A stretch of 64,000 bases of DNA from Caldilineae bacterium (GTDB lineage: Bacteria > Chloroflexota > Anaerolineae > Epilineales > Epilineaceae). Below are positions 14,402-26,113 of this stretch, in pieces. The translations under genes and the position numbers were made by a program. The stretch spans positions 55,529 to 119,528 of the forward strand of contig JACKBJ010000010.1 of the NCBI GenBank assembly GCA_020634625.1, in the 5' to 3' direction. The notes beneath the pieces are model-generated. The model was not told where the DNA came from. It ran no database searches and saw only the letters and a program-made list of their open reading frames with translations. Within the stretch, counting starts at the first letter, position 1. Every line of letters starts with the position of its first letter.

Positions 14402-16603
14402 CTACTCGCGTTCGGCCGAGAGTCCCAGCCAGGGCAGGAGCAGGTCGACCCGGGCCGGCGGCTCGATGGTGAAGCTCCAGGGGTTGGGCACCGGGCCACG
14501 GCCGAGCGGGGCGCCGGCCAGGTCGGTGGCCTGGATCCGCAGCGTATAGCGCGTCCCCAGCACGAAGGGCTGGGCATGCCGCAGCGAGACGCTCTCGCCG
14601 CTGGGCGCCCAGGCCGGCTCCCAGAAGCTGGGGGGCAGGGCCGGGCTGCTGGTGACGACCAGGCTGGCCGGATCCATCGCCTCGTTGAAGCGCAGCACCA
14701 GGGTCGTGGTCGGACCCACGTCGACCGCGCCGTCGGCCGGCGTGGCGAAGACCACTTGCGGCGGCACGCTGATGACCAGCCCGGCGTGTCGCAGGTAGCG
14801 CCGCGCCTGGTCGTCCTCGATCGCGGCCTCCAGGCGCAGGGCGGCCTCGCCGAGCGCGAGGTCGACCTCGGCCTGGAACTGGATCCGGGCCGTCGCGCCC
14901 GCCTCGATCGCCCCCTGCCAGATCAGCTGGCGCGTACCCGGTGACCAGGCGCCGGCGCCGCGTCCGCCGTCGACGACCAGCGAACCGGCGACGAACTCGA
15001 GGCCGGCCGGCAGGTCGACCGCCGATTCGATCGCCAGGCCGTTCTGGGGACCACGGTTGACCAGCTCCAGGGTCACCGTCACCCGACCGCCCGGCTCGAT
15101 CACATCCGGGGCGACCGCCAGGCGCGAGGGCACCAGGTCGAAGGGCGGGTCGACCGCCGGGACCCGGGCCACGAAGACCTGTTGGCGCCGGCCGGGGTTG
15201 TCACCCAGATCGGCGGTCGAGGGATAGAAGGGGTAGTCGTAGTCGAGGCTGCTGGCCAGGCCGATGTAGTCGCCGATGAAGCCGGTCTGGGCATCGACCA
15301 TCGGCAGGTTGATCGAAGGGTCCCAGGTCTGGGCGCTGACGCGCAGGTTGGCGCCCCAGGTCGCACCGCCATCGTAGGATCGCACCATGTAGGTGTCGAT
15401 GCACAGGTTCGCGCGACCGACATGCGCGCGCGGGATCCAGGGCAGGTCGGGGCAGGCCAGGCGTCGATCGTGCCAGGCCAGGGCCACCCGGCCGTTCGGC
15501 GAGACCGAGACCTGGGGCTGGAACTGGTCGGCACCGCCGTCCACCGGGTCGTCGTTCATGCGCCGTGGCGCGTCCCAGCTGGCGCCGCCGTCGCTCGAAC
15601 GGGCCAGCAGGATGTCGGCGTCCCCGCCACGGTAGTCGGCCCAGGCCACGAAGAGCTGGCCGCTGGTCGGGCTGACGGCGAAGGCCGGCAGCGAGGCCGG
15701 CGCGCGAAAGATCGTGTTCGGCAGCTGGAAGGGCAGGCTGACCGTCTCGGCCGCCACGGCCGGCGCGCCGAAGCTGGCGCCGCCGTCGTTCGACTTGACC
15801 CACTTGATGCTGCCGCGGGCCGCATCGCCGAAGATGGTGTCGCCATAGATCACGTAGACCGTGCCGTCCGGGCCGACGGCCGGGATGGAGCCTTGCAGGT
15901 TGCCGCGCGCCAGCTCCAAGGGTGGCCGGCTCCAGCTGGCGTTGCCGTCGCCGCTGCGGCTGAAGACGATGCGCGCCGGGTTGCCCACGTCGGTCCAGCT
16001 CATGTAGACGTTGCCGGCATGGGGGCTGGTCTCGGCCAGGTCCATGTCGCCCACGATCCACTGCTTGTCGGTGGTGGTGCTGCGGTCGACGACCGTCGGC
16101 AGGCTCCAGGCACCGTCCTTGGCCTTCTTGAGCATGTCCAAGCCGGTCGGGCCCCGGGTGAGCAGGGTGAAATAGCCGTTGCCCAGGTGGTCGAAGGTGT
16201 TGACCGGGTCGCTGGTCAGGCTGTAGGCCTCGATGCCGTCCGGCTGCGACTGGCTCCAGCTCAGGCCGCCGTCGAAGCTCTCGAAGACGCCGGTGTAGAA
16301 GCCGTAGCGCTCGGGCGTGTGAAAGAACTTGGAGCTGCCGATCAGGTGCTCGGGATCGATCGGGCTGGCGGCGAGATGCACCTCGCTGAAGTCGGTCACC
16401 GGCCGCGAGGCGCCCTGGGTCTCGCCGTCCCGGCTGACCTGGATGTTCTCGGGGATGCCGGGTCCGGCCGATTGCTGCAGGCCGGCCGGGCGCTCGGCCA
16501 GCGGCCGGAGCGGTCGCGGCGGCTCCAGCGGCGAGGCCAGCGCCACGGCGGCGCCGGCAGCCAGCAGGATCAGGGCGAGCGAAGCGGGACCGGAAGCGCG
16601 CAT
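14402..16603 (-). CDS. Secreted BNR/Asp-box (sialidase-like) beta-propeller protein with C-terminal Ig-like domains
   Basis: The protein has 733 residues and a signal peptide (MRASGPASLALILLAAGAA). Residues 60-450 form a propeller-like region with at least four Asp-boxes, S-x-D-x-G-x-x-W/F: SFDGGLSW, SNDGGASF, SSDGGASW and SYDGGATW, plus a variant SRSGDGNASW. An alternating-strand domain follows (about 480-610, VTVTLELVNRGPQNG), like CARDB/DUF11 folds. A Big_5-like domain comes next (PADGAVDVGPTTTLVLRFNEAMDPASL). The tail ends RVDLLLPWLGLSAERE. Asp-box proteins include sialidases but also non-enzymatic propellers; the arginine triad of true sialidases could not be assigned. The start has a GAGG Shine-Dalgarno on the minus strand. 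Confidence 0.75.
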   Translation of the reverse strand: MRASGPASLALILLAAGAAVALASPLEPPRPLRPLAERPAGLQQSAGPGIPENIQVSRDGETQGASRPVTDFSEVHLAASPIDPEHLIGSSKFFHTPERYGFYTGVFESFDGGLSWSQSQPDGIEAYSLTSDPVNTFDHLGNGYFTLLTRGPTGLDMLKKAKDGAWSLPTVVDRSTTTDKQWIVGDMDLAETSPHAGNVYMSWTDVGNPARIVFSRSGDGNASWSRPPLELARGNLQGSIPAVGPDGTVYVIYGDTIFGDAARGSIKWVKSNDGGASFGAPAVAAETVSLPFQLPNTIFRAPASLPAFAVSPTSGQLFVAWADYRGGDADILLARSSDGGASWDAPRRMNDDPVDGGADQFQPQVSVSPNGRVALAWHDRRLACPDLPWIPRAHVGRANLCIDTYMVRSYDGGATWGANLRVSAQTWDPSINLPMVDAQTGFIGDYIGLASSLDYDYPFYPSTADLGDNPGRRQQVFVARVPAVDPPFDLVPSRLAVAPDVIEPGGRVTVTLELVNRGPQNGLAIESAVDLPAGLEFVAGSLVVDGGRGAGAWSPGTRQLIWQGAIEAGATARIQFQAEVDLALGEAALRLEAAIEDDQARRYLRHAGLVISVPPQVVFATPADGAVDVGPTTTLVLRFNEAMDPASLVVTSSPALPPSFWEPAWAPSGESVSLRHAQPFVLGTRYTLRIQATDLAGAPLGRGPVPNPWSFTIEPPARVDLLLPWLGLSAERE

Positions 16604-16790
16604 GGGACATCCTCGTGGGCTGCGTGAGCCGGCGACCGGCCGGTGGGGCGAGACGGTTCGCCGGGTCGAGATCGGCCCGACCCGGGCCAGACGGGGTGGA
16701 ACGGCGAAGCGATTCGCCGACCGCGGATGATCACCGCTGCCGGTTCAGAACGCAAATCGAGCCCGCGGCGTGACCGCGCGCAGCGGCGGA

Positions 16791-16796
16791 TATGCT
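16791..16796 (+). promoter_or_regulatory. Candidate -10 box for the FmdB-FdhD-ABC-F operon
   Basis: TATGCT lies 11 nt before ATG 16808, in a short AT-richer stretch. The mRNA would have a leader of about 5 nt or fewer, and no Shine-Dalgarno is seen. Confidence 0.5.
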
Positions 16797-16807
16797 ACCA
16801 TCGGGCC

Positions 16808-17293
16808 ATGCCCATCTTCGAGTACCTGTGCCCCGACTGCAACCGGATCTACAGCTTCCTCTCACGCCGCGCCGGCGAGACCCGCGAGCCCATCTGCCCG
16901 CGCTGCGGCTCGACCGACCTGCGCAAGCAGGTCTCGGGCTTCGCCTTCAACCGCGGCGCGGCCATCGCGCCGCCGGGCGACGCGGACGCCAACCCGATGG
17001 TGGATCGGCTGGACGACGCGCGCGTCGAGCGCGAGATGGGCAAGCTGATGCGCGATGCCGAGCAAATGGACGAACGCGACCCGCGCCAGCTCGCGGCCAT
17101 GATGCGGCGCATGAGCGAGCTGACCGGCGAGCCCTTCGACGCCGGCATGGAGGAGGCGGTCCGCCGCCTCGAGGCCGGCGAGGATCCCGAGCGCGTCGAA
17201 GAGGATCTGGGCGAGGCGCTGGACGGGCCGGCGGGGATGATGGGCGGCCCGGCCGCTGCGCCGACGCGCGACAGCGGCCTCTACGAGCTCTGA
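16808..17293 (+). CDS. FmdB-like zinc-ribbon protein
   Basis: This 161-residue protein opens MPIFEYLCPDCNRIYSFLSR. Its zinc ribbon uses C8, C11, C30 and C33, as in the FmdB/CxxC_CxxC_SSSS family of putative regulators. The Ser-rich tail of the family is replaced by about 100 charged, helix-prone residues (RVEREMGKLMRDAEQMDERD and onward). FmdB was named for a regulator near formamidase genes, but most members are uncharacterised. It lies 14 nt before fdhD, so the two are probably cotranscribed; any link to formate enzymes is inferred from that neighbour alone. Confidence 0.8.
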   Translation: MPIFEYLCPDCNRIYSFLSRRAGETREPICPRCGSTDLRKQVSGFAFNRGAAIAPPGDADANPMVDRLDDARVEREMGKLMRDAEQMDERDPRQLAAMMRRMSELTGEPFDAGMEEAVRRLEAGEDPERVEEDLGEALDGPAGMMGGPAAAPTRDSGLYEL

Positions 17294-17307
17294 CGGCGGA
17301 GCCCACC

Positions 17308-18161
17308 ATGCCCATCCGACCCGGCGGCCGGACCCGCGTCCGCGTATACCGCGTCGATGCCGGACAGGCGCTGGCGCGTCCCGACAGCCTGGCCACCGAG
17401 GAGCCGCTGGAGATCCGCATCGAGACCACCGGCCGCGCCTTTCGGCTGGCGGTGACCATGCGCACGCCGGGCCAGGACTTCGACCTGGCGGCCGGCTTCC
17501 TCCACGGCGAGGGGGTGGTCGCCTCGGCCGGGGACATCCGCCGGCTGGCCTACTGCGCCGACGCGGAGCTGACCGAGGAGGAGCGCTTCAACGTGGTCAC
17601 GGTGACCCTGCGCCAGGGCTTGACGGTCGACCTGCGTCAGCTGGAGCGGCACTTCTTCACCACCAGCGCCTGCGGCGTCTGCGGCAAGGCCAGCCTCGAC
17701 CAGCTCGACCTGCGCGGTCTGGCGCCGGTCAAGGACGGGCCGCGGGTGACGCCGGAGCTGCTGACCAGCCTGCCGGCCACCCTGCGCGCCGCCCAAGGGC
17801 TCTTCGAGGAGACCGGCGGCCTGCACGCCGCCGGGCTCTTCGATACCCAGGGCCGGCTGATCGCCCTGCGCGAGGACGTGGGCCGCCACAACGCCCTGGA
17901 CAAGCTGATCGGCTGGGCCCTGCAGGAGGGCCGACTGCCGCTCTCCGAGCACATCGTCCTGGTCAGCGGCCGGGCCAGCTACGAGCTGCTGCAGAAGGGC
18001 CTGGCGGCCGGTCTGCCCATCCTCTGCGCCGTCTCGGCCCCCAGCAGCCTGGCGGTCGACCTGGCGCGGCGCTTCGGCATGACCCTGGTCGGCTTCCTGC
18101 GCGACGGGCGCTTCAACGTCTACACCGGCCTCGAGCGCATCGCCTTGGCGGAGGGTCCGAC

Positions 18162-18165
<4 letters not shown>
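17308..18165 (+). CDS. fdhD: Formate dehydrogenase accessory sulfurtransferase FdhD
   Basis: This 285-residue protein matches FdhD in length and motifs: ATEEPLEIRI near the start, MRTPGQDFDLAAGFLHGEG, the catalytic pair in TTSACGVCG (C122 and C125), REDVGRHNALDKLIG and SGRASYELLQKGLAAG. FdhD takes sulfur from an IscS-type desulfurase and passes it to the molybdenum cofactor of formate dehydrogenase. No formate dehydrogenase gene is in this window, so its client lies elsewhere. The start ATG 17308 has only a weak GGCGGAG-like ribosome site, and the stop overlaps the ABC-F start by 4 nt (ATGA). Confidence 0.96.
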
Positions 18166-20270
<2,105 letters not shown>

Positions 20271-20348
20271 GCGCGGACGCCTGCCGCCGGCCGCGCCGGC
20301 CTGGCATGCCGCCCGAAGGCGAGCGCCGATCGCCCCGTTGGCGCCGCC

Positions 20349-23066
20349 CTAGAACGGCTCGACGTAGATCGGCTCCTGGTCGACCTGCAAGATGATCGAG
20401 CCGAAGCCGATGTAGACCGTGGTGCCGCCCAGGTGGTCGGTCACCAGCAACCGGCCGGTCCAGCCCGTGAACATGCTGCTCTTGAAGCTCATGAAGCGGA
20501 GGACCGGCGGGAAGCCACGTCGGCCGATGGCCTCGCCCGAGTCGGTGAAGGCTACGATCGTGGACGTGCCGGAGCCGGGCGCGGCGAAACGGTAGGCCTC
20601 GATGCGCCGGTCACCGGTATCGGCCGTCCCGAAGGCGGTGTCGAAGACCAGCCCCTCGAGCTGCTCCTGGGCGGTGCGGAAGGCCAACCAGGCGGGCTTG
20701 GTCTCGTTGTCGCTGGAGACGCTGTAGCTCGGCAGCGGGTTCGGGCTGCAGGCCTGCGCCTGCTGGTAGATCGAGAGCGAGCGCAGCAGCCCGAAGGTCA
20801 GCCACTCCAGCGGCTGCGCGCAGGCGCCGCTGCGATGATCCTTGCCGCTCTGCCAGAGCAGGGCCGGCACCCCCGCGGCCATCGCCCGCGCCAGCTCGCG
20901 ACCCGGATAGATCGACTGCAGGCTCTCGCTGCGCTCGAAGTCGAGGTCCTCCGGCGCGCTGGCCAGACCCAGCTCGGTGACGGCCAGGGGCCGGCCGCGC
21001 AGGTCGTAGACGCCGTTCTGGTAGAGCTGGTTCTGGCGCAGCTCGGCCAGTTTGGCCGACAGCTCCTGGTTGTAGGGCTGCGCGCCGTCCCAGTTGTTGC
21101 GCAGCTCGTTGAAGACGTGGACGCCCATCCAGTCGAAGAAGGGCCAGCCGGGCTCCCCGCCATGCGCCTGGTGCAGGCTGCCCAGCACGTTCGAGGCGAA
21201 GGCGTAGTCATGGGGCCCGACCGGAGCGTAGCCGGTCTTGTTGTGGAATCGGTCGTAGGCCAGCCCGCCGAAGACCACCGTCGCCCGCGGGTCGGCCGCC
21301 TTGATGGCCAGGTAGGCCGCGCGCAGCAACAGGCCGTAGTCGGCCGCGCGGCTGCCGCCGAAGCAGCTGCCCCGATGGGGCTGACCGCCGGCCATGCTCG
21401 GGTCGAAGTCGGGCTCGTTCTCGATCTCCCAGTAGCCGATCCGCCAGCTCCCCGGCACATCGTCGACGCCATCGCCGTCGTAGCGCTCGACCAGGGCCGT
21501 GATGAACGCCTGGTAGCGTTCGAGGGGCACGAGGTCGACCGGGCCGCAGTCGTCCGAGGCCGCCCAGACCGGCCGGGTGTAGACCAGTCCGAAGGGCGCG
21601 ATGTCCCGCGTGCCGAGCGCCGCCACCTCCGCGTCGATCGACGCCCACTGGTAGGTCGGCGGCAGCGTGTTCGAGGGCTCGATCTCGGCCCAGCGCAGCT
21701 CGATCCGCGCCCGGCGCGCCCGGGCGTTCTTCATCTGTGTCAACACGCCGCCGCTGGCCAGATCGGCATCCGAGAGCTGCACGCCGAAGAGGCCGGCATC
21801 GGTTGGCGCTCCGACGACCGTCGGCGTCGGCCCGATCGTCGCCGGCGGGCTGGCGGTGGGCGTCGTCGTCGGTGACGCCGTCGATGTCGCGGTGGCCGTC
21901 GGCGTCGGCGTCGGTGTCGGCGTGTGCGTCGACGTCGGCGTCAGCGTCGGTGTCGACGTGTGCGTCGGCGTCGGCGTCAACGTCGGTGTCGACGTGTGCG
22001 TCGGCGTCGGCGTCAACGTCGGTGTCGACGTGTGCGTCGGCGTCAGCGTCGGCGTCGGCGAATGTGTCGGCGTCGATGTGAGCGCCGGCGTCTGCGTCGG
22101 CGTCGCGCTGGCCGCGACGGTGACGGTGATCCCGGGGGGCGGGCTGGGGGTTCGCGTCGCGGTCGCCGGCACGAGCGTCAGGGTAAGGGTCAGCGGCGGT
22201 GTGCTCGTGATCGGCGGCGTCGGGGTCAGCTCGAGCGTCGGGCTCGGCATGGGCGTCGCGCTCAGCGTGCCGGTGACGGTCGGCGTCACGGTCGAGGTCA
22301 GGCCCGGCGTCGCCGTCAGCACCGGGGTCGCCGTGAGGGTGCCGGTCACCGTCGGCGTCAGGGTCGAGGTCAGACCCGGCGTCCCGGTCAGCGTCGGCGT
22401 CGCGCTCAGCGTGCCGGTCGGCGTCGACGTCAGGGTCAAGCTCAACCCCGGGGTGACGGTCAGCGCCGGGGTCGCCGTCAGGGTGCCGGTCACCGTCGGC
22501 GTCAGCACCGGGGTGGCCGTCAGGGTCGGCGTCGTCCGGGGGGTCGGGGTCGCCGTCATCGGGAAGGGCGTGAAGGTGACCGTCGGCTGGGGCGTGAAGT
22601 TGGAGGGCGTGAGGGTCGGCGTCGCGCTGGCGCTCGAGCCCGGGGTCACGGTGGCACCACCGGTGGGCGTCGCCGTCGATCCGCCGACCGCGGTCGGGCT
22701 GACCCCAGGCGTCACGCCGGGGGTGACCTCGGCCGTCGTGCGCGCGGTGGGCGTGGTCTCCTGGGTGGGGGTGCTCGCGGGCCGCCGGGTCGGCGTCGGC
22801 CCCGAGCCCGGCAGCTGGCAGCGCGCCGAGGCGGGTGTCGACTGCAGCGGCGCCGCGGCGGAACCACCCGGCGGGCTCGCGTTGGGCAGCAGGGGACCGA
22901 CGGTCGCGCGCTGGACCATGCTCGGCAGGTAGAGGCAGAAGGGCACCGACTGGGCCCGGGCCAGCGGCGTCGAGGCCGCATGCGGGGCGACGGCCGTGGA
23001 CAACGCGGCCAGGGCGAGGCCGCGGATGAACAGGGCGATGGCCCCTGACTTCGAAGGACGAGGCAT
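20349..23066 (-). CDS. Secreted clan GH-A-like glycoside hydrolase with a long Thr-Pro linker (copy 1)
   Basis: The protein has 905 residues from ATG 23066, chosen because the signal peptide (SGAIALFIRGLALAALSTAV) begins there; ATG 23141 would add 25 residues with no better ribosome site. Just after the signal is FCLYLPSMVQR. Residues about 85-415 are almost only Thr, Pro, Val, Ala and Ser (TPTPT repeats). The catalytic module (420-905) looks like a (beta/alpha)8 barrel of the GH39/GH5 kind. WEIENEPDFDP supplies the likely acid/base E551, and LAVTELGLAS the likely nucleophile E698. A beta-rich tail follows. Clan GH-A retaining enzymes act on plant or microbial polysaccharides; the substrate is unknown. 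It lies 130 nt after a close paralogue on the same strand. Confidence 0.78.
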   Translation of the reverse strand: MPRPSKSGAIALFIRGLALAALSTAVAPHAASTPLARAQSVPFCLYLPSMVQRATVGPLLPNASPPGGSAAAPLQSTPASARCQLPGSGPTPTRRPASTPTQETTPTARTTAEVTPGVTPGVSPTAVGGSTATPTGGATVTPGSSASATPTLTPSNFTPQPTVTFTPFPMTATPTPRTTPTLTATPVLTPTVTGTLTATPALTVTPGLSLTLTSTPTGTLSATPTLTGTPGLTSTLTPTVTGTLTATPVLTATPGLTSTVTPTVTGTLSATPMPSPTLELTPTPPITSTPPLTLTLTLVPATATRTPSPPPGITVTVAASATPTQTPALTSTPTHSPTPTLTPTHTSTPTLTPTPTHTSTPTLTPTPTHTSTPTLTPTSTHTPTPTPTPTATATSTASPTTTPTASPPATIGPTPTVVGAPTDAGLFGVQLSDADLASGGVLTQMKNARARRARIELRWAEIEPSNTLPPTYQWASIDAEVAALGTRDIAPFGLVYTRPVWAASDDCGPVDLVPLERYQAFITALVERYDGDGVDDVPGSWRIGYWEIENEPDFDPSMAGGQPHRGSCFGGSRAADYGLLLRAAYLAIKAADPRATVVFGGLAYDRFHNKTGYAPVGPHDYAFASNVLGSLHQAHGGEPGWPFFDWMGVHVFNELRNNWDGAQPYNQELSAKLAELRQNQLYQNGVYDLRGRPLAVTELGLASAPEDLDFERSESLQSIYPGRELARAMAAGVPALLWQSGKDHRSGACAQPLEWLTFGLLRSLSIYQQAQACSPNPLPSYSVSSDNETKPAWLAFRTAQEQLEGLVFDTAFGTADTGDRRIEAYRFAAPGSGTSTIVAFTDSGEAIGRRGFPPVLRFMSFKSSMFTGWTGRLLVTDHLGGTTVYIGFGSIILQVDQEPIYVEPF
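21860..22790 (-). repeat. Low-complexity Thr-Pro-coding tract (copy 1)
   Basis: Degenerate GTCGGCGTC-type hexamer and 12-mer repeats encode TPT/TPTLT units on the minus strand. The third position is mostly G or C. There are no unique spacers, so it is not a CRISPR array. Confidence 0.9.
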
Positions 23067-23196
23067 GAGAACGGCGGGCCCCCAGCGTCGGTCGGGTAGC
23101 AACGGGATACGAACCCAGGGCTTGGATTCGCGCAGGCTCATGACGCTAGCGGCCGAACGGCGTTACGTCCAATCCCGGCCGGCCGCGGCGCCTGCT

Positions 23197-25917
23197 TCAG
23201 TCGGGACGGACGTAGACCGGCGACTGTTCGATCGTGAGGACGATCGAGCTGCCGCTGCGGTAGGTGGTCACACCGCGATAGTCGGTGACGGCGATCCGAC
23301 CGGTCCAGCCGGGCAGGACCGATGCGTCGAAGGTCATGAATCGGCTCAGCAACGGAACGCCACGTCGGCCGAGTCGCTCGCCGTTGTCGGTGAAGGCCAC
23401 GACCGTGTAGGCCCCGCTGACCGGGTCGCGGAGGCGGTAGGCTTCGATGTCGGCGCTACCGGTCAAGCCCAGGCCCAGGGCGCTCTCGAAGTCGAGCGCC
23501 CCGATCTGGGTCTGGGCGGTGCGGAAGGCCGCGTGGGCCAGCTTGGCCTGGTTGTCAGCGCCGACCACGTAGCCGGTCAGCGGGTTGGCCGGACAAGCCC
23601 GGGCGGCCTCGTACACCGCCATCGACTTGATCAGGCCGAAGGTCTGCCAGTCGTAGATGTTGCTGCAGCTGCCGGTGAAGCGGTCCTTGCCGATGAACCA
23701 CATGACCGCCCGCACGTTGGCGGCCTTGGCCCGCGCCATCACCTGGCCCGGGTAGTGCGCCTGCAACGTCTCGTTGCGCAGGGTCCACTGATCGGCCGGC
23801 GCGCTGGCCAGACCGACCTCGGTGATGGCCAGCGGCCGCTCCCGCAGATCGTAGACGCCGGCCTGGTGCAGCTGGCTGTCGCGGAACTCGGCCAGCTTGG
23901 CGCTGAGCTCCTGGTTGTAGGGTGGCGTGCCGTCCCAGCTGTTGCGGTAGTCGTTGTAGACGTGCACCGCCATCCAATCGAAGTAGGGATAGCCGGGCTC
24001 GGCGCCGTGGACCTGGGTCATCGCGGTCAGCACCGTGCCGACGAAGTGGTAGTCGAAGGGCCCGGACGGGCTGTAGTCGAGCTTGTTGTAGAAGCGCTCG
24101 TAGGCCACGCCGCCGAAGATCACCACCGCGCTCGGATCGGCGGCCTTGATCGCCAGCCAGGTGGCGCGCAGGTGCTCGGCGTAGGCCGCCGCCCGCGCGC
24201 CGCCGAAGCAGCTGCCGTGGTTCGGCTCGCCGCCGCTGTTGAGCGGATCGAAGTCCGGCTCGTTCTCGATCTCCCAGTAGCGGATGACCGGCGAGCCGGG
24301 CGCGTCGGCGATCCGGTCGCCGTCGAAGCGCTCGACCAGGTCGCCGATGTAGCGCTGGTAGGCCGCGATGGGCACCCGGTCGATCGGCCCGCAGCCATCG
24401 GTGGAAGCCCACTCTGGCCGGGTGTAGAGCACCGCCACCGGCAGGATGCCGGTCTCGTTGAGCTCGCGGATCGCCGGGTCGATGACGTGCCAGTCATAGG
24501 CCGGCGGCGAGGCCAGGCTGGGCTCGATCCAACGCCACTGCACCGGCAAGCGCGCGAAGCGCGTGCCGGCTCCGAGCATGGCGGTCGCCACCGCCGGCGA
24601 CTCGGCCTCGTCGGCGAAGAGCTGCACCCCGTAGGCGCCGGGCAAGGCCGTCGCGTAGGGTGTCGGCGTGTTCGTCGGGGTCGGGGTGTTCGTCGGCGTC
24701 GGCGTGTTCGTCGGCGTGTTCGTCGGGGTCGGCGTATGGGTCGGCGTCGGCGTGTTGGTCGGCGTGTTCGTCGGCGTCGGCGTGTGGGTCGGCGTGTTCG
24801 TCGGAGTCGGGGTCGGCGTGTGGGTGGGCGTATGGGTCGACGTCGCGGTATGGGTCGGCGTCGGCGTGTTCGTCGGCGTGGCGGTCGGGGTTGCGGTCGG
24901 CGTCGAGCTGGACGTCGGCGTCGCGGTGAGGCTGGGTGTCGGGCTCGGCGTCGGCGTGACCGTCGGGGTCGACGTCCGGGAGGCCGTCGGCGTGATCGAA
25001 GGGGTGGGGGTATCGGTCAAGGTCCCGGTCACGCTCGGGGTCGGGCTCGGGGTCCGGCTCGGCGTCGGCGTGACGGTGGCCGTATCGGTCTGGGTCGGTG
25101 TCGGCGTGAGGGTCGCGGTGGGGCTCGGCGTCGCCGTGTGGGCGGCCGTGCCCGTCTCGGTCGGCGTCGCCGTGAGGGTCGCGGTGGCGCTCGACATCGG
25201 CGCGAGCGTCGGCGTGAGCGTCGCGGTGGCGCTCGGCGACGGCATGCGCGACGGATCGGCCGTCGCGGTCAGGCCGGGCGTCGGCGTGGCGAGGAGCGTG
25301 CCCGTGACCGTTGCCGTCGGGCTGAGGGTCGGCGTCGCGCCGGGGCTGGCGGTCGGCGAGACGACGGCGGTCGCCGTGAGCGTCAGCGTCGGCGTCGCGG
25401 AGGCCGTGGCCGTGAGGGTCGGGAAGGGCGTCAGGGTGGCCGTGCCGGTGGTCGTGAGGGTCGCGGTGGCGCCAGCCGTCGCGACCGGCGTGAGCGTGGC
25501 CGATACGACCGGCGTCGGGGTCAGCGTCGACGTCGCTGGGATTCCCGTCGCCGCGAGGGTCGGGCTCGCGTCGGCCGTCGGCATGGCGCTCGCGGTTGCG
25601 CTGGGCGCCGTCGCGCCCAGGGGCGTCGGCGTCAGCGCCGGCCCCAGCGTCGCCGTCGGCGCACTGGTCGGGGGTCGCGCATCGGCGCGGCAGCGGTCGA
25701 CCGCCACGGACTGGGCCGGTCGCAGGGCGCCTTCGGCCGCCGGCGCGGGGCCACGGCCGGGCTCGCGCTGCACCAGGAACGGGAAGAAGGCGCAATGGGA
25801 CGGCGCCTGCGCCGCCGTGCTCCGCGGCTGGCCCGCCGCGGCCGAGAAGGCCGGCAGCAACAGACCCAGCGCGAGCAAGGCCATTCCGCGCCGCCTGACG
25901 CGGCGCGGCACTGACAT
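23197..25917 (-). CDS. Secreted clan GH-A-like glycoside hydrolase with a long Thr-Pro linker (copy 2)
   Basis: The protein has 906 residues from ATG 25917, which has a GGAG 10 nt upstream and starts a clean signal peptide (VPRRVRRRGMALLALGLLLP); ATG 25938 is the alternative. HCAFFPFLVQREP follows the signal. The Thr-Pro linker spans about 80-420. The catalytic module aligns along its length with the neighbouring paralogue: YWEIENEPDFDP (likely acid/base E553), LAITEVGLASAP (likely nucleophile E700), FDWMAVHVYND and the final beta-rich region ending VYVRPD. The two copies share the insertion CFGG-RAA after the acid/base. Tandem duplication followed by divergence is the simplest explanation; they may attack different linkages of one polymer. 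Confidence 0.78.
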   Translation of the reverse strand: MSVPRRVRRRGMALLALGLLLPAFSAAAGQPRSTAAQAPSHCAFFPFLVQREPGRGPAPAAEGALRPAQSVAVDRCRADARPPTSAPTATLGPALTPTPLGATAPSATASAMPTADASPTLAATGIPATSTLTPTPVVSATLTPVATAGATATLTTTGTATLTPFPTLTATASATPTLTLTATAVVSPTASPGATPTLSPTATVTGTLLATPTPGLTATADPSRMPSPSATATLTPTLAPMSSATATLTATPTETGTAAHTATPSPTATLTPTPTQTDTATVTPTPSRTPSPTPSVTGTLTDTPTPSITPTASRTSTPTVTPTPSPTPSLTATPTSSSTPTATPTATPTNTPTPTHTATSTHTPTHTPTPTPTNTPTHTPTPTNTPTNTPTPTHTPTPTNTPTNTPTPTNTPTPTNTPTPYATALPGAYGVQLFADEAESPAVATAMLGAGTRFARLPVQWRWIEPSLASPPAYDWHVIDPAIRELNETGILPVAVLYTRPEWASTDGCGPIDRVPIAAYQRYIGDLVERFDGDRIADAPGSPVIRYWEIENEPDFDPLNSGGEPNHGSCFGGARAAAYAEHLRATWLAIKAADPSAVVIFGGVAYERFYNKLDYSPSGPFDYHFVGTVLTAMTQVHGAEPGYPYFDWMAVHVYNDYRNSWDGTPPYNQELSAKLAEFRDSQLHQAGVYDLRERPLAITEVGLASAPADQWTLRNETLQAHYPGQVMARAKAANVRAVMWFIGKDRFTGSCSNIYDWQTFGLIKSMAVYEAARACPANPLTGYVVGADNQAKLAHAAFRTAQTQIGALDFESALGLGLTGSADIEAYRLRDPVSGAYTVVAFTDNGERLGRRGVPLLSRFMTFDASVLPGWTGRIAVTDYRGVTTYRSGSSIVLTIEQSPVYVRPD
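24657..25675 (-). repeat. Low-complexity Thr-Pro-coding tract (copy 2)
   Basis: The tract is made of GTCGGCGTGTTC and GTCGGCGTATGG-type units that encode NTPTPTHTPTP on the minus strand. It is more regular at its 3' end (24660-24860), which suggests recent slippage-based expansion there. Confidence 0.9.
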
Positions 25918-26101
25918 CCGATCAACGCTCCGCTGCATGTCGATAGGGGGTTCCCGATTCCAATCGTTCGCGCCCCGCTTCGAGGCCGCACGAAGACCGA
26001 CGACCGCCCGGGGTCGCCGCATCTCTCCCCAGCATTGACGTCGACCAGACCCGGTCCGTCACGCGGACTCGGAATATTCGGCGCAGGTCGAGCCGGCACG
26101 A

Positions 26102-26107
26102 TATACT
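26102..26107 (+). promoter_or_regulatory. Candidate -10 box for recO-glyQS
   Basis: TATACT (5 of 6) ends 6 nt before the recO ATG at 26114, the spacing expected if the mRNA starts at the start codon. No Shine-Dalgarno precedes recO. No clear -35 was found. Confidence 0.55.
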
Positions 26108-26113
26108 TCCGGA

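Noticed and set aside
23060..23180. T-loop-like GGTTCGTATCC on the minus strand, suggesting a tRNA gene or att site
   Set aside because: No matching 7-bp acceptor stem, D-arm or anticodon arm could be placed around it; the 5-bp T-stem itself does not close fully.
21860..25675. Possible CRISPR arrays in the repetitive stretches
   Set aside because: The repeats are degenerate, lack unique spacers of constant length, and code for Thr-Pro linkers in frame.
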